Under the pieces are notes generated by a model that saw nothing but the letters and a program-made list of their open reading frames with translations, did no database searches and was not told the origin of the DNA. Below are positions 34,854 to 44,000 of a stretch of 64,000 nucleotides of DNA, piece by piece (position 1 is the stretch's first letter; each line of letters starts with the position of its first letter). This DNA is from Nonomuraea glycinis (GTDB lineage: Bacteria; Actinomycetota; Actinomycetes; Streptosporangiales; Streptosporangiaceae). The position numbers and the translations under genes were made by a program. The DNA is taken from positions 515,456 through 579,455 of the forward strand of contig NZ_BMNK01000003.1 in assembly GCF_014646515.1 (NCBI RefSeq). The letters are read 5' to 3'.

Positions 34854-34875
34854 GGCGGGCCCGCTCGGGCCCGCC
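34854..34875. terminator. Terminator hairpin after the formamide operon
   Basis: GGCGGGCCCG (34854-34863) and CGGGCCCGCC (34866-34875) are exact 10-bp inverted repeats with a 2-nt loop, 24 bp after the formamidase stop. Confidence 0.75.
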
Positions 34876-35089
34876 GTTCATCATGAATCGGCAAATTTCA
34901 CTTAAAGTCTCGCTCGATGCCGATTTATCGCTACAAGACTCTACAGCAGCGTAGATACGGACTTTTTCCGCCACTTCGCTAAGCATGACCATGGTCGACC
35001 CGCGCCGAAATGCGGGTAAAAATCACGCTATCCTTCGGACAACCGCGAGCGCGGCCGTGAGCCGCGCCTGCCGTTCGAAAGGTTGATCA
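34876..35089. promoter_or_regulatory. AT-rich intergenic stretch
   Basis: About 210 bp of clearly lower GC content between the formamide operon terminator and the next gene. It probably holds the promoter of the Cys-rich gene, which has GAAAGG seven bases before its ATG. No coding frame is convincing. Confidence 0.35.
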
Positions 35090-35518
35090 ATGCAGAACGA
35101 CGCCGTGTGGGTCCGAGGCGTGACCGGAATCCAGTTGCACCACACCACAAATCTCCAGGACGCCAATCGATTCCTGGCCAATGCGGTGATGGCGCTGCGG
35201 GCCGCGCAGGTGCGAACCGGCGACGAGCAGTATTCCGCCCTCGCCGATCAACTGAAGGCCATGGCGCAGGAGGCCGGGGCGCTGGAGAGCCAGGCCCGCG
35301 ACCGCATGCAGGGGCTGCACGCGTCCGACCCTGAGCGATTCGTCCGCTGCCGCGAGGGGCACGAGCCGTGGCCGGACGAGATCCAGGCGGGCTTCGTCCC
35401 CCGCCACACCTGCCGGGACCAGTGCCTCTATCACACCCATGATGTGCTCGATGCCATCATGCAGTGCACCTGTGGACAGCCGCCCTGCCGGGCCTGCGCC
35501 ATCGGCGGCACGCCCTGA
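35090..35518 (+). CDS. Hypothetical protein with Cys/His-rich C-terminus
   Basis: A 142-residue soluble protein of unknown function. An alpha-helical N-terminal half (NRFLANAVMALRAAQVRTGD, ALADQLKAMAQEAGALESQA) precedes a C-terminal region with seven cysteines and several histidines (RCREGHEPW; HTCRDQCLYHTHD; QCTCGQPPCRAC), which suggests zinc or another metal. GAAAGG supports the ATG. It is followed by a short membrane protein and an XRE regulator on the same strand, but the 69-bp gap contains their own control repeats. Confidence 0.75.
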   Translation: MQNDAVWVRGVTGIQLHHTTNLQDANRFLANAVMALRAAQVRTGDEQYSALADQLKAMAQEAGALESQARDRMQGLHASDPERFVRCREGHEPWPDEIQAGFVPRHTCRDQCLYHTHDVLDAIMQCTCGQPPCRACAIGGTP

Positions 35519-35547
35519 CGTCTCCCGGCGTTCACTCTGGCGAAAAT

Positions 35548-35605
35548 GTAAGGTCTGCCTGCCAATAGGTAAAGCAAACTTGACTGTATGGAAGGCAGAC
35601 TTTAC
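35548..35605. promoter_or_regulatory. Three half-sites upstream of the membrane protein/XRE pair
   Basis: GTAAGGTCTGCCT (35548-35560) is mirrored at 12 of 13 positions by AGGCAGACTTTAC (35593-35605), and a third similar half-site, GGTAAAGCAAACTT, lies between them (from 35568). TTGACT occurs inside the cluster. The XRE protein two genes down is a natural candidate to bind here. Confidence 0.6.
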
Positions 35606-35614
35606 CTTCGTGTC

Positions 35615-36016
35615 ATGGCGAAGCAGCAGGACCAAGTGACGCGCGCGGCCCGCCGCGCCGCCTTCATCGACGGCCTGCCCGTGGCGATCCTGGCCCCCGT
35701 GGCCCTGGCGCTGGGCAGCGATCCCGACCAGAGCACCGCCCAGAAGGCCTGGTGGATCGCGGCCACGGCCGTGTTCACCCTCGCCGTGGCCTGGGTCCTG
35801 CTGCGGGCGTTCCGGCGCGCGGACGAATACCTGCGCAAGATCCAGCTGGAGAGCATGGCCATCGCCTTCGCGGCCGTCCTCGCGGCGCTGCAGGTGGCCG
35901 CCGTGCTCGACGCCGCGGGCGTCGTCCAGCTCCATCAGATCGCGCAGCTGATTCTCATCGGCGGGGTGGCGATCTGGCTGGCGATCGCCGACCTGCGCAT
36001 CCGCCTGCAGCGATGA
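35615..36016 (+). CDS. Small four-helix membrane protein of unknown function
   Basis: A 133-residue integral membrane protein with about four hydrophobic segments (FIDGLPVAILAPVALALG; WWIAATAVFTLAVAWVLLRAF; AIAFAAVLAALQVAAVLDAAG; IAQLILIGGVAIWLAIADL). I prefer ATG 35615 because ATG 35588 would put the inverted repeat inside the gene; neither has a good Shine-Dalgarno site. It is 13 bp upstream of an XRE regulator gene. This membrane-protein/XRE pairing is common in bacteria, yet its function is poorly known. Confidence 0.8.
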   Translation: MAKQQDQVTRAARRAAFIDGLPVAILAPVALALGSDPDQSTAQKAWWIAATAVFTLAVAWVLLRAFRRADEYLRKIQLESMAIAFAAVLAALQVAAVLDAAGVVQLHQIAQLILIGGVAIWLAIADLRIRLQR

Positions 36017-36029
36017 AGGCGCCGCGCCC

Positions 36030-36248
36030 ATGAAGAACCGACTACGCGAGCTGCGCGCGGCCCGCCGGTGGAGCCAGGCCGTCCTGGCCGACCGGTGCCA
36101 GGTCTCCCGGCAGGCCATCAACGCCATCGAGACCGAGCGGTACGACCCCAGCCTGCCCCTGGCGTTCACCATCGCCGACGTCTTCGGCCTGACCATCGAA
36201 GAGATCTTCCTGCCCGACCGGGCGGACACGACGCACGACCCGGTCTGA
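36030..36248 (+). CDS. XRE family transcriptional regulator (short)
   Basis: A 72-residue Cro/C1-type DNA-binding protein that is essentially one HTH: MKNRLRELRAARRWSQAVLA, RCQVSRQAINAIETERYDPS and LAFTIADVFGLTIEEIF. It belongs to the small YozG/PbsX-like group usually paired with a membrane protein, as here. It is co-transcribed with the membrane gene (13-bp gap) and probably autoregulates through the repeats at 35548-35605. Confidence 0.93.
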   Translation: MKNRLRELRAARRWSQAVLADRCQVSRQAINAIETERYDPSLPLAFTIADVFGLTIEEIFLPDRADTTHDPV

Positions 36249-36517
36249 TCCCGAACCCCTCAGACCGGCCCTTCCGGCTGTCGACCGTCCCGGCGGCGCT
36301 GCCGAAGCAGGCGCGGGAGGGACCCCTTCGGCCGTAAAGCCCGGCCATATAGGCGATACTGGACGAAAGTGAAGCCTCTCGCTGTGAATTTGATCTTTTT
36401 GTAAAGACCAGTTCTGGCAGGGGCTTCCCTCATTCCCGGAGGCAGGAAGCAAAGCCTCCTCAGAGAACTACGCGGCGTGACGATGTGGACCACCGGGAAA
36501 GGTTCAGTGAATACTCT
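36249..36517. promoter_or_regulatory. Intergenic region before the ECF sigma factor
   Basis: About 270 bp with an AT-rich core (about 36375-36410) and the inverted repeat GGAGGC (36438-36443)/GCCTCC (36454-36459) around a 10-nt spacer. It is likely to contain the sigma-factor promoter. No gene seen. Confidence 0.4.
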
Positions 36518-37171
36518 ATGGACGACGCATGGCGGGACGAATACTTAAGCCTGCTGGTCGCGGAGCACGGGCAGGCCGTCCTGGCATACGTGGTCAAACT
36601 GACGAGTGATCGTCATGGGTCCGAGGACATCCTCCAGGAGACGCTGATCCGGGCATGGCAGAACGCGGAGCGGCTCCGCGACGGCGAGGGATCGGTGCGA
36701 GGCTGGCTGCTCAAGGTGGCCCGCAACATCGTGATCGACAGGTCCCGCACCGGAGTCGCCCGGTGGGAGTCGCTGGAACCGGCCGACGAGGAGGCCGAGC
36801 AGCGAGACCACGCGGACGCCGTGGTGGCCTCCGTGCTCGTGGGAAAGGTGCTCGGCACCCTGTCCGCCGAGCACCGGGACGTGCTCAATCTGGTTTACAT
36901 GCAGGGCAGGACCGTACGCGAGGCGGCCGAGGCGCTCCGGATCCCCGTCGGCACGGCCAAGTCCCGCAACCACTACGCACGTGACACGCTCCGCAAGGCG
37001 CTGGCGCCGGACAAGGCGTCAGCCGATCGCCGGTACGGTGACGTTCACGTCCAGGACGGGGATGGTCATGCTGCCGTCCTTCTCCGCGTGCCAGCGCCAG
37101 TGCGCGCCGCTGACCTCCCCGCAGACGAGGCCGGTCCAGCCGAGCCCAGCGGCGTCGCAGACGGCGAGTAG
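36518..37171 (+). CDS. ECF family RNA polymerase sigma factor with antisense-encoded tail
   Basis: A 217-residue sigma factor. Region 2 is AYVVKLTSDRHGSEDILQETLIRAW (two parts of one motif), and region 4 is LSAEHRDVLNLVYMQGRTVR and EAAEALRIPVGTAKSRNHYA. The family usually ends near RKAL; here about 50 extra residues follow because the frame stays open through 153 bp antisense to the LysM gene. ATG 36518 gives the family-typical N-terminus; its Shine-Dalgarno sequence (GGAAAGG) is 15 bases away. It probably controls the adjacent type VII locus or envelope genes; no anti-sigma gene is adjacent. Confidence 0.88.
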   Translation: MDDAWRDEYLSLLVAEHGQAVLAYVVKLTSDRHGSEDILQETLIRAWQNAERLRDGEGSVRGWLLKVARNIVIDRSRTGVARWESLEPADEEAEQRDHADAVVASVLVGKVLGTLSAEHRDVLNLVYMQGRTVREAAEALRIPVGTAKSRNHYARDTLRKALAPDKASADRRYGDVHVQDGDGHAAVLLRVPAPVRAADLPADEAGPAEPSGVADGE

Positions 37172-38503
37172 CCGCTCCGTCTCCTGCCACGTCGGAGCAT
37201 GAGGGACGACGATCAGCCCGCGCAGCGTGCGGGACCGGGCCATCACCTTCAGGGTGCCACCTCCGTCCGGCATGCCGGAGAACGGCGGCGGGGACTGCTG
37301 GAGGAGTTCGGCGCCGTCGACCCGCATCGTGCCCGCCGGGAGGGTGACACCCGCGTCGCCCGGTGCGTCCAGAATCGCCACCGGAAGCTCGGGTTGCGTG
37401 CGGAGGATGCCGTCCAGCAGGGCATGCAGCGCGTCCCGGGCCACCGTGCCGTCGCCGGTGAGGCTGAGGATCCCGTCGAGCCGGCTCAGGTTCACGAACA
37501 GCTGGTCGCCGTCGTCGGAGACACCGGCGCGTACGAGGAAGGCCTGGGTGGGGACGGTCCCCGGGGCCGGGTTCGTGCGGATGGCGGCCATCGGATGCTG
37601 GTTCGGCGAAAGGCGCCAGCGGGACGGGCCCACCGCTTCCCACGGAACCGGGGCCTGGGCCTGGGCCGCCGTGGTGGCCAGCAGCGCCGTCACGTCCTCA
37701 GGGCCGGCGATGACGGCGTGCACCGAATCCCGCGTCTCCGGCAGCCTCGCCGCGAGGTCGGCCACCGCTCGGGCGGCGCGCATCGGCGTGTCCCTGTCGC
37801 CGGCGAAGTCCGCCATCAGAGCGCGCCGGAAGCGGAGCCTGCGCGCGCGCCGTGCCGGATCTCCGAGCCGGTTCAGCACGCGGCCGACCGCGCGGGCGGC
37901 GCTGCCCAGCCGGCGTCTGGCCAGCACCGCGGCCGTGAGCAGGCCCAGCAGGATGGCCCCCACCACGGCGAGCACCGCCGCGAGCGGGATGCGCACGGCG
38001 TCCGCCGGCGGCTGCGCGGAGGCGTCCCCAGCGGGGGTCTCAGCACCGGTCTCGGCGGGGGGATCGGCGGGGGTCTCAGCGGGGGTCTCGGCCGGGGCGG
38101 AGGTGGGCGTGCCGGCGGGAGCGGGGGTGTCACGAGCCAGTTGCACGTCGGGGCCGCTCGCGTCCTTCGGCAGCCGCAGGATCCAACCCGGGCGAAGATC
38201 GGCCGGATCGGTGAGGACGCCGCCGTCGCTCTGCGCCTTGCCCTCGTTGAGCGCGAAGATCTCGGCCCACCTGCCCGGGTCGCCCAGCGTGCGCTCCGCG
38301 ATCGACCGCAGGATCTCCGGAGCGCCGCCGTCCTGCGGCGGCTTGACCACGTACACCTTCGTGAGGGTCTCGCCGTCCGCCGGGGGCGGGCTCGCCGACG
38401 CGGGCGGCAGGGCCCAGAACAGGGCGCACACCATCGACAGCACAGCGACGGCCACGCGCGAGCTCCACCGCCGCTGGACGGCGTACCCACCGCTCCGCAT
38501 CAT
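37019..38503 (-). CDS. LysM-domain membrane protein of the type VII secretion locus
   Basis: A 494-residue protein. A signal/anchor helix (about residues 16-37) is followed by a LysM-like domain (about 47-112, ILRSIAERTLGDPGRWAEIF and PGWILRLP), a Pro/Ala/Glu-rich repeat linker, a transmembrane helix (about 170-195) and a large cytoplasmic domain of about 290 residues. Such LysM proteins occur next to EccC-type loci in actinomycetes. It is divergent from the candidate secretion substrate over 218 bp. Peptidoglycan binding is inferred from LysM; the role of the cytoplasmic part is unknown. Confidence 0.82.
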   Translation of the reverse strand: MMRSGGYAVQRRWSSRVAVAVLSMVCALFWALPPASASPPPADGETLTKVYVVKPPQDGGAPEILRSIAERTLGDPGRWAEIFALNEGKAQSDGGVLTDPADLRPGWILRLPKDASGPDVQLARDTPAPAGTPTSAPAETPAETPADPPAETGAETPAGDASAQPPADAVRIPLAAVLAVVGAILLGLLTAAVLARRRLGSAARAVGRVLNRLGDPARRARRLRFRRALMADFAGDRDTPMRAARAVADLAARLPETRDSVHAVIAGPEDVTALLATTAAQAQAPVPWEAVGPSRWRLSPNQHPMAAIRTNPAPGTVPTQAFLVRAGVSDDGDQLFVNLSRLDGILSLTGDGTVARDALHALLDGILRTQPELPVAILDAPGDAGVTLPAGTMRVDGAELLQQSPPPFSGMPDGGGTLKVMARSRTLRGLIVVPHAPTWQETERLLAVCDAAGLGWTGLVCGEVSGAHWRWHAEKDGSMTIPVLDVNVTVPAIG

Positions 38504-38557
38504 CGCCCCACTACCTCTCTCAGCCGCCGGCCACGCCTGTCACCTGAGTGACCGCCG

Positions 38558-38673
38558 GGAACGAGCGTTCCGAACCTTGACATGTCTCACCCGGCACACG
38601 AGATCGCGACCGAAAAGGTTCGGTACGACGCCAAACGGAATTTCGGTGAACCCTTTATCCCGATGATCTCGTG
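38558..38673. promoter_or_regulatory. Palindrome-rich divergent promoter of the type VII locus
   Basis: GGAACG (38558-38563)/CGTTCC (38566-38571) and ACCGAA (38609-38614)/TTCGGT (38619-38624) are local inverted repeats. CCGAACCTT near 38571-38579 pairs with AAGGTTCGG near 38615-38623, and CACGAGATC (38597-38605) pairs with GATCTCGTG (38665-38673). TTGACA at 38577-38582 is a possible -35 hexamer. The nested symmetry suggests cooperative binding of a regulator. Confidence 0.55.
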
Positions 38674-38721
38674 TAGTGGTTGGCCACAGTATGCGGGCGA
38701 CGAACGGCAGACGGAGGCGAC

Positions 38722-40518
38722 GTGGCGCGGCGGCACACCTCAGGCTTCGAGGTCATCGGCATGTCGCAGGACCCCACGCCGGGCGATCCGGACGGCATCA
38801 GGCTGCTCGCGACCCGCTACGCGGCGATAGGCGACCAGGCCGCCATCGCCTTCGGCATCCTCGGTCAGGGGGGAGCCGTCGAGCAGGGCAAGGGCGAAGC
38901 CATGGACAAACTGCGCGAGGCGCTGGAGAGCCTGCCCGACAAGCTGTCGAAGACCGCGGAGTCCTTCCAGGCCGCCGTACGCGCCTACAACACCTACGCC
39001 ACGCAGTTGGAAGACGCGCAGGGCCAGGTGGACACTGCCATGGACAACGCGCTGGCGGTCGCCGCCACGGCGACGCGTACGCTGCCGGAGCTTCCGGCCG
39101 ATGCCACCGGCGAGCAGCGCGACGCGGCCCGTGGGCAGCAGAACGACATCGACGCGGCACAGTCGGCCCTGAGCGCCGCCAGGAGGATGGCCGAAGACGC
39201 CCGCAGCCTGCGTGAGCAGGCATCCGCACGTACGTCGGCCGACCTAGACGCCGCCGCGGCCAACGCCATCCCCGAGCGAAACTTCTTCCAGAAGATCGGG
39301 GACTTCTTCAAGGACTTCCCGTTCGTCCAGATCATCATCAATGCCCTCGTGGCCATTGTGTCGATCTTCTTCCCGGTGATCGGGCTGGCCCTGGGGGCCC
39401 TGGTCTTCGTCCTGACCCAGGTGGTTCTCGGGCAGAACGGCGAGATCCGATTAGGTGACTTACTTCTCGGCATCGTCACGCTCATCCCCGGAGTCGCGCT
39501 CTTCAAGCTGGGCGGAAACGCCGTGGGCGGGATCGGCAGGGCGTTGCCCAGCCTGGGCCGGCTGTTCGGCAAGGCGGGCGGATTCTTCACCACCGCGGCC
39601 GGCAAGATCTCCAGCATCAAGGACACGCTGAAGAACTTCAGAGTGGTCTCCGTCGTGCTGGACAACAGGGCGGGCCGGGCGAGCGTCGCCGCCGTCGGCG
39701 ACTTCGCCGCCCGCGTCGGCGAGGAAGCCGTGGTACGGAAGCTCAACGGCGACGAGATCACCGCGAAGAACCTGCTCCTGGGGGCGGCGGTGGGCGGCGC
39801 GCTGACCGGCGGTGGCGCGTTCTTCAGCGGCATCAAGAAGGGCAGCACGCTCGACAAGGTCGGGGACAGCACCGGAATCAACAAGGTCAAGGAATCCGTG
39901 GAGGGCAACGAGCTCCTGGGGAGAGGCGCCGACCTGGCCACGAACCTCGGCAAAGAGGGAATCGTCGCCGGTTCGAAGGTCGGCGTGGCGGTCAGCGAGG
40001 GATCGAGCCTCAACGAGGCCCTGCTGCACGAGGGGCAGAACCTGCTGGCGGGCACCCCGGGCTCCGGCGGCGCGAGGCAACTGGCCGACGGAATCCCCAA
40101 CAAGGGCTCCCTCCCCAGCGGTACGACCCCCTCCCCCGGCTCCGGAGGCCCGACCACTGGAGGCCCAGCCACGGGGGGCCCATCCACCCCAGACTCATCG
40201 ACCCCGGGCTCGAGTAAGCCGTCCGATCCGGCCCCGGTTGCCACCACACCGGCCCCCACCACACCGGCTCCCACCGCGCCGGTTGGCTCCACACCGGCTC
40301 CATCCACACCGGCTGCCGCCGTGCCGTCGACGGGGACTTCCCCCGCACCGGATCCGGCTGTCCCGTCCACGGTGACCACGCCCGCGCCGGCCGCGAACGT
40401 CTCGCCGTCGGGAAACTCGGCCGCGTCCGATCCCGATGCGCCGGCGACTCCGTCGCAGCCCCCGGGGCCGGCGGACACGAGCGGGACGCAAGGGAAGCCC
40501 GCCGGTGGATCACCCTGA
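38722..40518 (+). CDS. Large putative type VII secretion substrate
   Basis: A 598-residue protein. The N-terminus (MARRHTSGFEVIGMSQDPTP, GDPDGIRLLATRYAAIGDQA) matches the T7SS_signal-type N-terminal module, with a WXG100-like helical hairpin over residues 15-190. Hydrophobic segments follow (about 205-260 and near 280-300), then a Gly/Ala-rich region and a Pro/Thr/Ser-rich C-terminus of about 130 residues. GGAGG at 38713-38717 fixes the GTG start at 38722. It is first in the operon with the WXG100-like and EccC genes. Toxin activity is not evident; it may be a membrane-associated substrate or structural protein. Confidence 0.82.
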   Translation: MARRHTSGFEVIGMSQDPTPGDPDGIRLLATRYAAIGDQAAIAFGILGQGGAVEQGKGEAMDKLREALESLPDKLSKTAESFQAAVRAYNTYATQLEDAQGQVDTAMDNALAVAATATRTLPELPADATGEQRDAARGQQNDIDAAQSALSAARRMAEDARSLREQASARTSADLDAAAANAIPERNFFQKIGDFFKDFPFVQIIINALVAIVSIFFPVIGLALGALVFVLTQVVLGQNGEIRLGDLLLGIVTLIPGVALFKLGGNAVGGIGRALPSLGRLFGKAGGFFTTAAGKISSIKDTLKNFRVVSVVLDNRAGRASVAAVGDFAARVGEEAVVRKLNGDEITAKNLLLGAAVGGALTGGGAFFSGIKKGSTLDKVGDSTGINKVKESVEGNELLGRGADLATNLGKEGIVAGSKVGVAVSEGSSLNEALLHEGQNLLAGTPGSGGARQLADGIPNKGSLPSGTTPSPGSGGPTTGGPATGGPSTPDSSTPGSSKPSDPAPVATTPAPTTPAPTAPVGSTPAPSTPAAAVPSTGTSPAPDPAVPSTVTTPAPAANVSPSGNSAASDPDAPATPSQPPGPADTSGTQGKPAGGSP

Positions 40519-40684
40519 TCACCGTGCCGTACGCCACCGGCAGCGGAAACCGACGTCCCGGGATGCGCCACCGTCACGGTAGGCCCCGGGTTGGCGAGTC
40601 GCGCGCTCACCGACAGCAAGCGCTCGTGTCACCGGGCGGACGTCGACCGACGCCCGCCGTTCCTGAAAGAGCAAGGAGAGTTCC

Positions 40685-40978
40685 ATGCCCGATTTCGCCG
40701 TCAATTCCGATGAGACCGCGTCGACGTCCGCCGCCCTGCTCAACGATTTCGCCGAGCTCCAGGACAAGCTCACCCAGGTGCGCAGCAAGGTGGAGGCCCT
40801 GCTCGCCCAGGGATACCGCACCCCGGCGGCGCAGCAGAAGTTCCAGCCGTTCTTCGATGAGTTCTCCAAGGGGTTCGAGCAGGTGAACGAGGGCCTGCAG
40901 GGGATCGGCCAGTACGTCAAGGCCGTCGGCGACGCCTTCCAGCAGGCGGACGAGCAGCTCGGCTCCAACCTGGGCTGA
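40685..40978 (+). CDS. WXG100-like (Esx) small secreted protein
   Basis: A 97-residue helical-hairpin protein: helices ASTSAALLNDFAELQDKLTQ and QKFQPFFDEFSKGFEQVNEG around a GYRTPAAQ turn that replaces the usual W-x-G. A C-terminal YVKAVGDAFQQADEQL supplies the aromatic/acid export-type signal. AAGGAGAG precedes the ATG. It is located directly before eccC, as Esx proteins usually are. It is probably exported as a dimer with a partner through EccC. Confidence 0.9.
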   Translation: MPDFAVNSDETASTSAALLNDFAELQDKLTQVRSKVEALLAQGYRTPAAQQKFQPFFDEFSKGFEQVNEGLQGIGQYVKAVGDAFQQADEQLGSNLG

Positions 40979-41060
40979 CCCCGACCGTGGCCGGTCGCCG
41001 GCCACCGCCTCCGCGTGCCGACCTCACGGCCGCGCATCTCATCACCGCCTGGAGGGAACC

Positions 41061-44000
41061 GTGCGGATAAATGTCAGCGTCCGTGACGCACACACCGAGC
41101 CGACGGCCGTAGTCGTCGACGCCGAGCCGTCCACCAGCGTCGGGCACTTCGCCGCGGAGCTGGCGCGCGTCCTGGTGCCCGCCGGCCGCGCGGAGGCGGT
41201 CCCGCCGCTCTACCTCGGCCAGGAGCCTCTGGACGGCGAGACGACCCTGTACGCCGCGGGCGTGCGGGACGGTGTCGACCTGGGGCTCGGCGTTCCGCTG
41301 CCGGCGGAGGAGGTGTCCGAGGGGTCGGTGGAGCTGCGGATCGTCAGCGGCCCCGGCGCGGGGACCATCTACCAGCTGCCACCCGGCCACTACGACATCG
41401 GGAGCGGACCGGCCTGCCGGGTGCGCCTGGGCGACGGCACCCCGGAAGAGGCGGCCCGCATCGTCGTACGGGTGGACGCCACGGTCCTGCTCACCCCTGT
41501 GGACGGCGCGCAGCTGGACGGTGAGGTGCTGTCCGGAGCGGCCGACTGGCCGGAGGGCAGCCAGCTGGACGTGGGCGGCAACCTCCTGGAGCTGTCCACC
41601 ACGATGCCCGCGCGGGCCCCGCTGACCCGGGCGGCGGACGGTCTGGGGCTGGAGTTCAACCGCCCGCCCCGGTTCGTGCCCGCTTCCTCGGCCCTGAAGT
41701 TCCGGCTGCCGACGGAGCCCGCGAAGCCGGAGAAGCGCGCCATCCCGCTGCTGCCGATTCTGCTGGTGCCCGTGGCCGGGGCCATCGTGGCGATCCTCGT
41801 GACGGGACGGTGGTCGTTCATCTTCCTCGCCCTGATCTCCCCCCTCGGCGCGCTGCTGACCCAGTTCGGCGGCCGCAAGCAGAACCAGGTGAGCTACCAG
41901 GAGCGGCTCAAGGAACACCAGGTGGCCCTGGAGCGGGTGCGCGCGGACGTCACCACGGCCGTACTGATGGAGCAGCACAACCGGCGGCTGTCCTTTCCCG
42001 ATCCGGCGTCGCTGCTCCGGATGGCCTCGCAGCCGTCGGAGCGGCTGTGGGAGCGGCGCTGGCGGGACACGGACTTCCTCGACGTGCGCGTCGGCACGGC
42101 GGATGTGGCGTCGTCGATCACCGTTGAGGACCCGGCGCTCGACGAGCACCGGAGGAAGACCACGCCCGACCTGATCGAAGTGCCGGTCCCGGTGTCCATC
42201 AGGAGCAGCGGCGTGGTCGGGGTGGCCGGGGAGGGCGCCGCGACGCTGGCCAGCTGGATGGTGGCCCAGGCGGCGGTGCTGCACAACCCGGCGGACCTGC
42301 GGATCTGCGTGCTGACGTCCGCCGATGGCGAGCGGGCGTGGTCCTGGACCCGCTGGCTGCCGCACGCGCAGGCGCAGAGCGAGGACGCGTACCTGTTCAT
42401 CGGCACCACGGCGGAGTCGGTGGCCCGGCGGGTGGGTGAGCTGGGCCAGCTGGTGGCCAGCCGGCTCGCGCTGGGCGGCAAGGCGCCGCGCGGCGGGGTC
42501 GCCGGCATGCCGGACATCCTGGTCGTCATCGAGAACGCCCGCCGGGTGCGGTCGCTGCCGGGTGTGGTGGCACTGCTGCGCGAGGGGCCGTCGGTCGGCG
42601 TCTACACGATCTGCCTGGAACGGGAGGAAAGGCTGCTCCCGGAGGAGTGCGGCGCGGTCGTGGCGCCCGGCGTGGGCGGCCTGGACGTGCGGGTGAGCGG
42701 CGCCGCGCTGATGACGGGCGTACGTCCTGACTCCCCCCGCGCGGACTGGTACGAGCAGGTGTCCCGCTCGCTGGCCCCCTTGCGCGGCGTCGGCGACTCC
42801 GAGGACGCCGCGCTGCCCAAGGCCGTGCGGCTGCTGGACATCCTGGGCGTCGAGCCGCCCACCCCCGAGGTGATCACCGCCGGCTGGGCGGTGTCGGGAC
42901 GCAGCACCCGGGCCGTGCTGGGCACCGGATACGACGGCGACTTCGCGGTCGACCTGGTCCGGGACGGTCCGCACGCCCTGATCGCCGGCACGACGGGCTC
43001 GGGCAAGTCCGAGCTGCTCCAGACGCTGGTGGCCACGCTCGCGGTCGCGAACCGGCCGGACGAGATGACCTTCGTCCTGGTGGACTACAAGGGCGGTAGC
43101 GCCTTCGCCGAGTGCGCGGACCTGCCGCACACGGTCGGCCTGGTGACCGACCTGGACACGCACCTGGTCGAGCGGGCGCTGATCTCCCTGGGGGCCGAGC
43201 TCCGGCGCCGCGAGCACCTGCTGGCCGTGGCCGGCGCCAAGGACCTCGTGGACTACCAGGACAAGCGGAACCGGGGGGCGGCCCTGGGGCCGTTGCCGCG
43301 CCTGCTGCTCGTCATCGACGAGTTCGCCTCGATGGTGCGCGAACTGCCCAACTTCGTCGCCGGCCTGGTCAACATCGCCCAGCGAGGCCGTTCCCTGGGC
43401 ATCCATCTGGTGCTCGCCACCCAGCGGCCGTCGGGCGCGGTGACCGGCGACATCCGCGCCAACACGAACCTGCGGATCGCCCTGCGCACCACCGACACCA
43501 ACGAGAGCCGCGACATCATCGACGCCCCGGACGCCGGCGAGATCTCCTCAAGTGCGCCCGGACGGGCGTACGCGCGGCTGGGGCCCAGCGCCCTGCTGCC
43601 CTTCCAGGCCGGCCGGGTCGGCGGCAGGCGGCCCGCGGAGCGCGCGGAGACCTCGGTCGTCACTCCGGTGAGCGTCATGGAGGTGGGCTGGAAGGAGGTC
43701 GGCGGCCCGATCATTCGCCGCATCGAGCACGGCGGCGGGCCGAGCCAGGGCGCCGTCACCGACCTGGCCGTCCTGGCCGGGGCCGTCGCGAGGGCCGCCG
43801 AGAGCGCGGGCATCGGCCGCCAGCCCAGCCCGTGGCTGCCGGCGCTGCCGGAGCTGGTCCAGGTGTCGGAGCTGCGGGCGGCGGACGGGTCCGGTCCCGT
43901 CGGCTACGGCCTGGTGGACCTGCCCGCCGAGCAGAGCCGCGAGGAGCTCACCTTCGACCTGGACCGTTCGGGCCATCTGCACATCATCGGCTCCCAGCGC

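Noticed and set aside
40092..40518. The Pro/Thr/Ser-rich end of the 598-residue protein as a separate repeat element
   Set aside because: The codons vary; it is a low-complexity protein tail rather than a DNA repeat array.
40917..43406. A minus-strand open frame of about 830 codons opposite eccC
   Set aside because: Shadow of a strongly supported ATPase gene; the composition is low-complexity and no motif is present.
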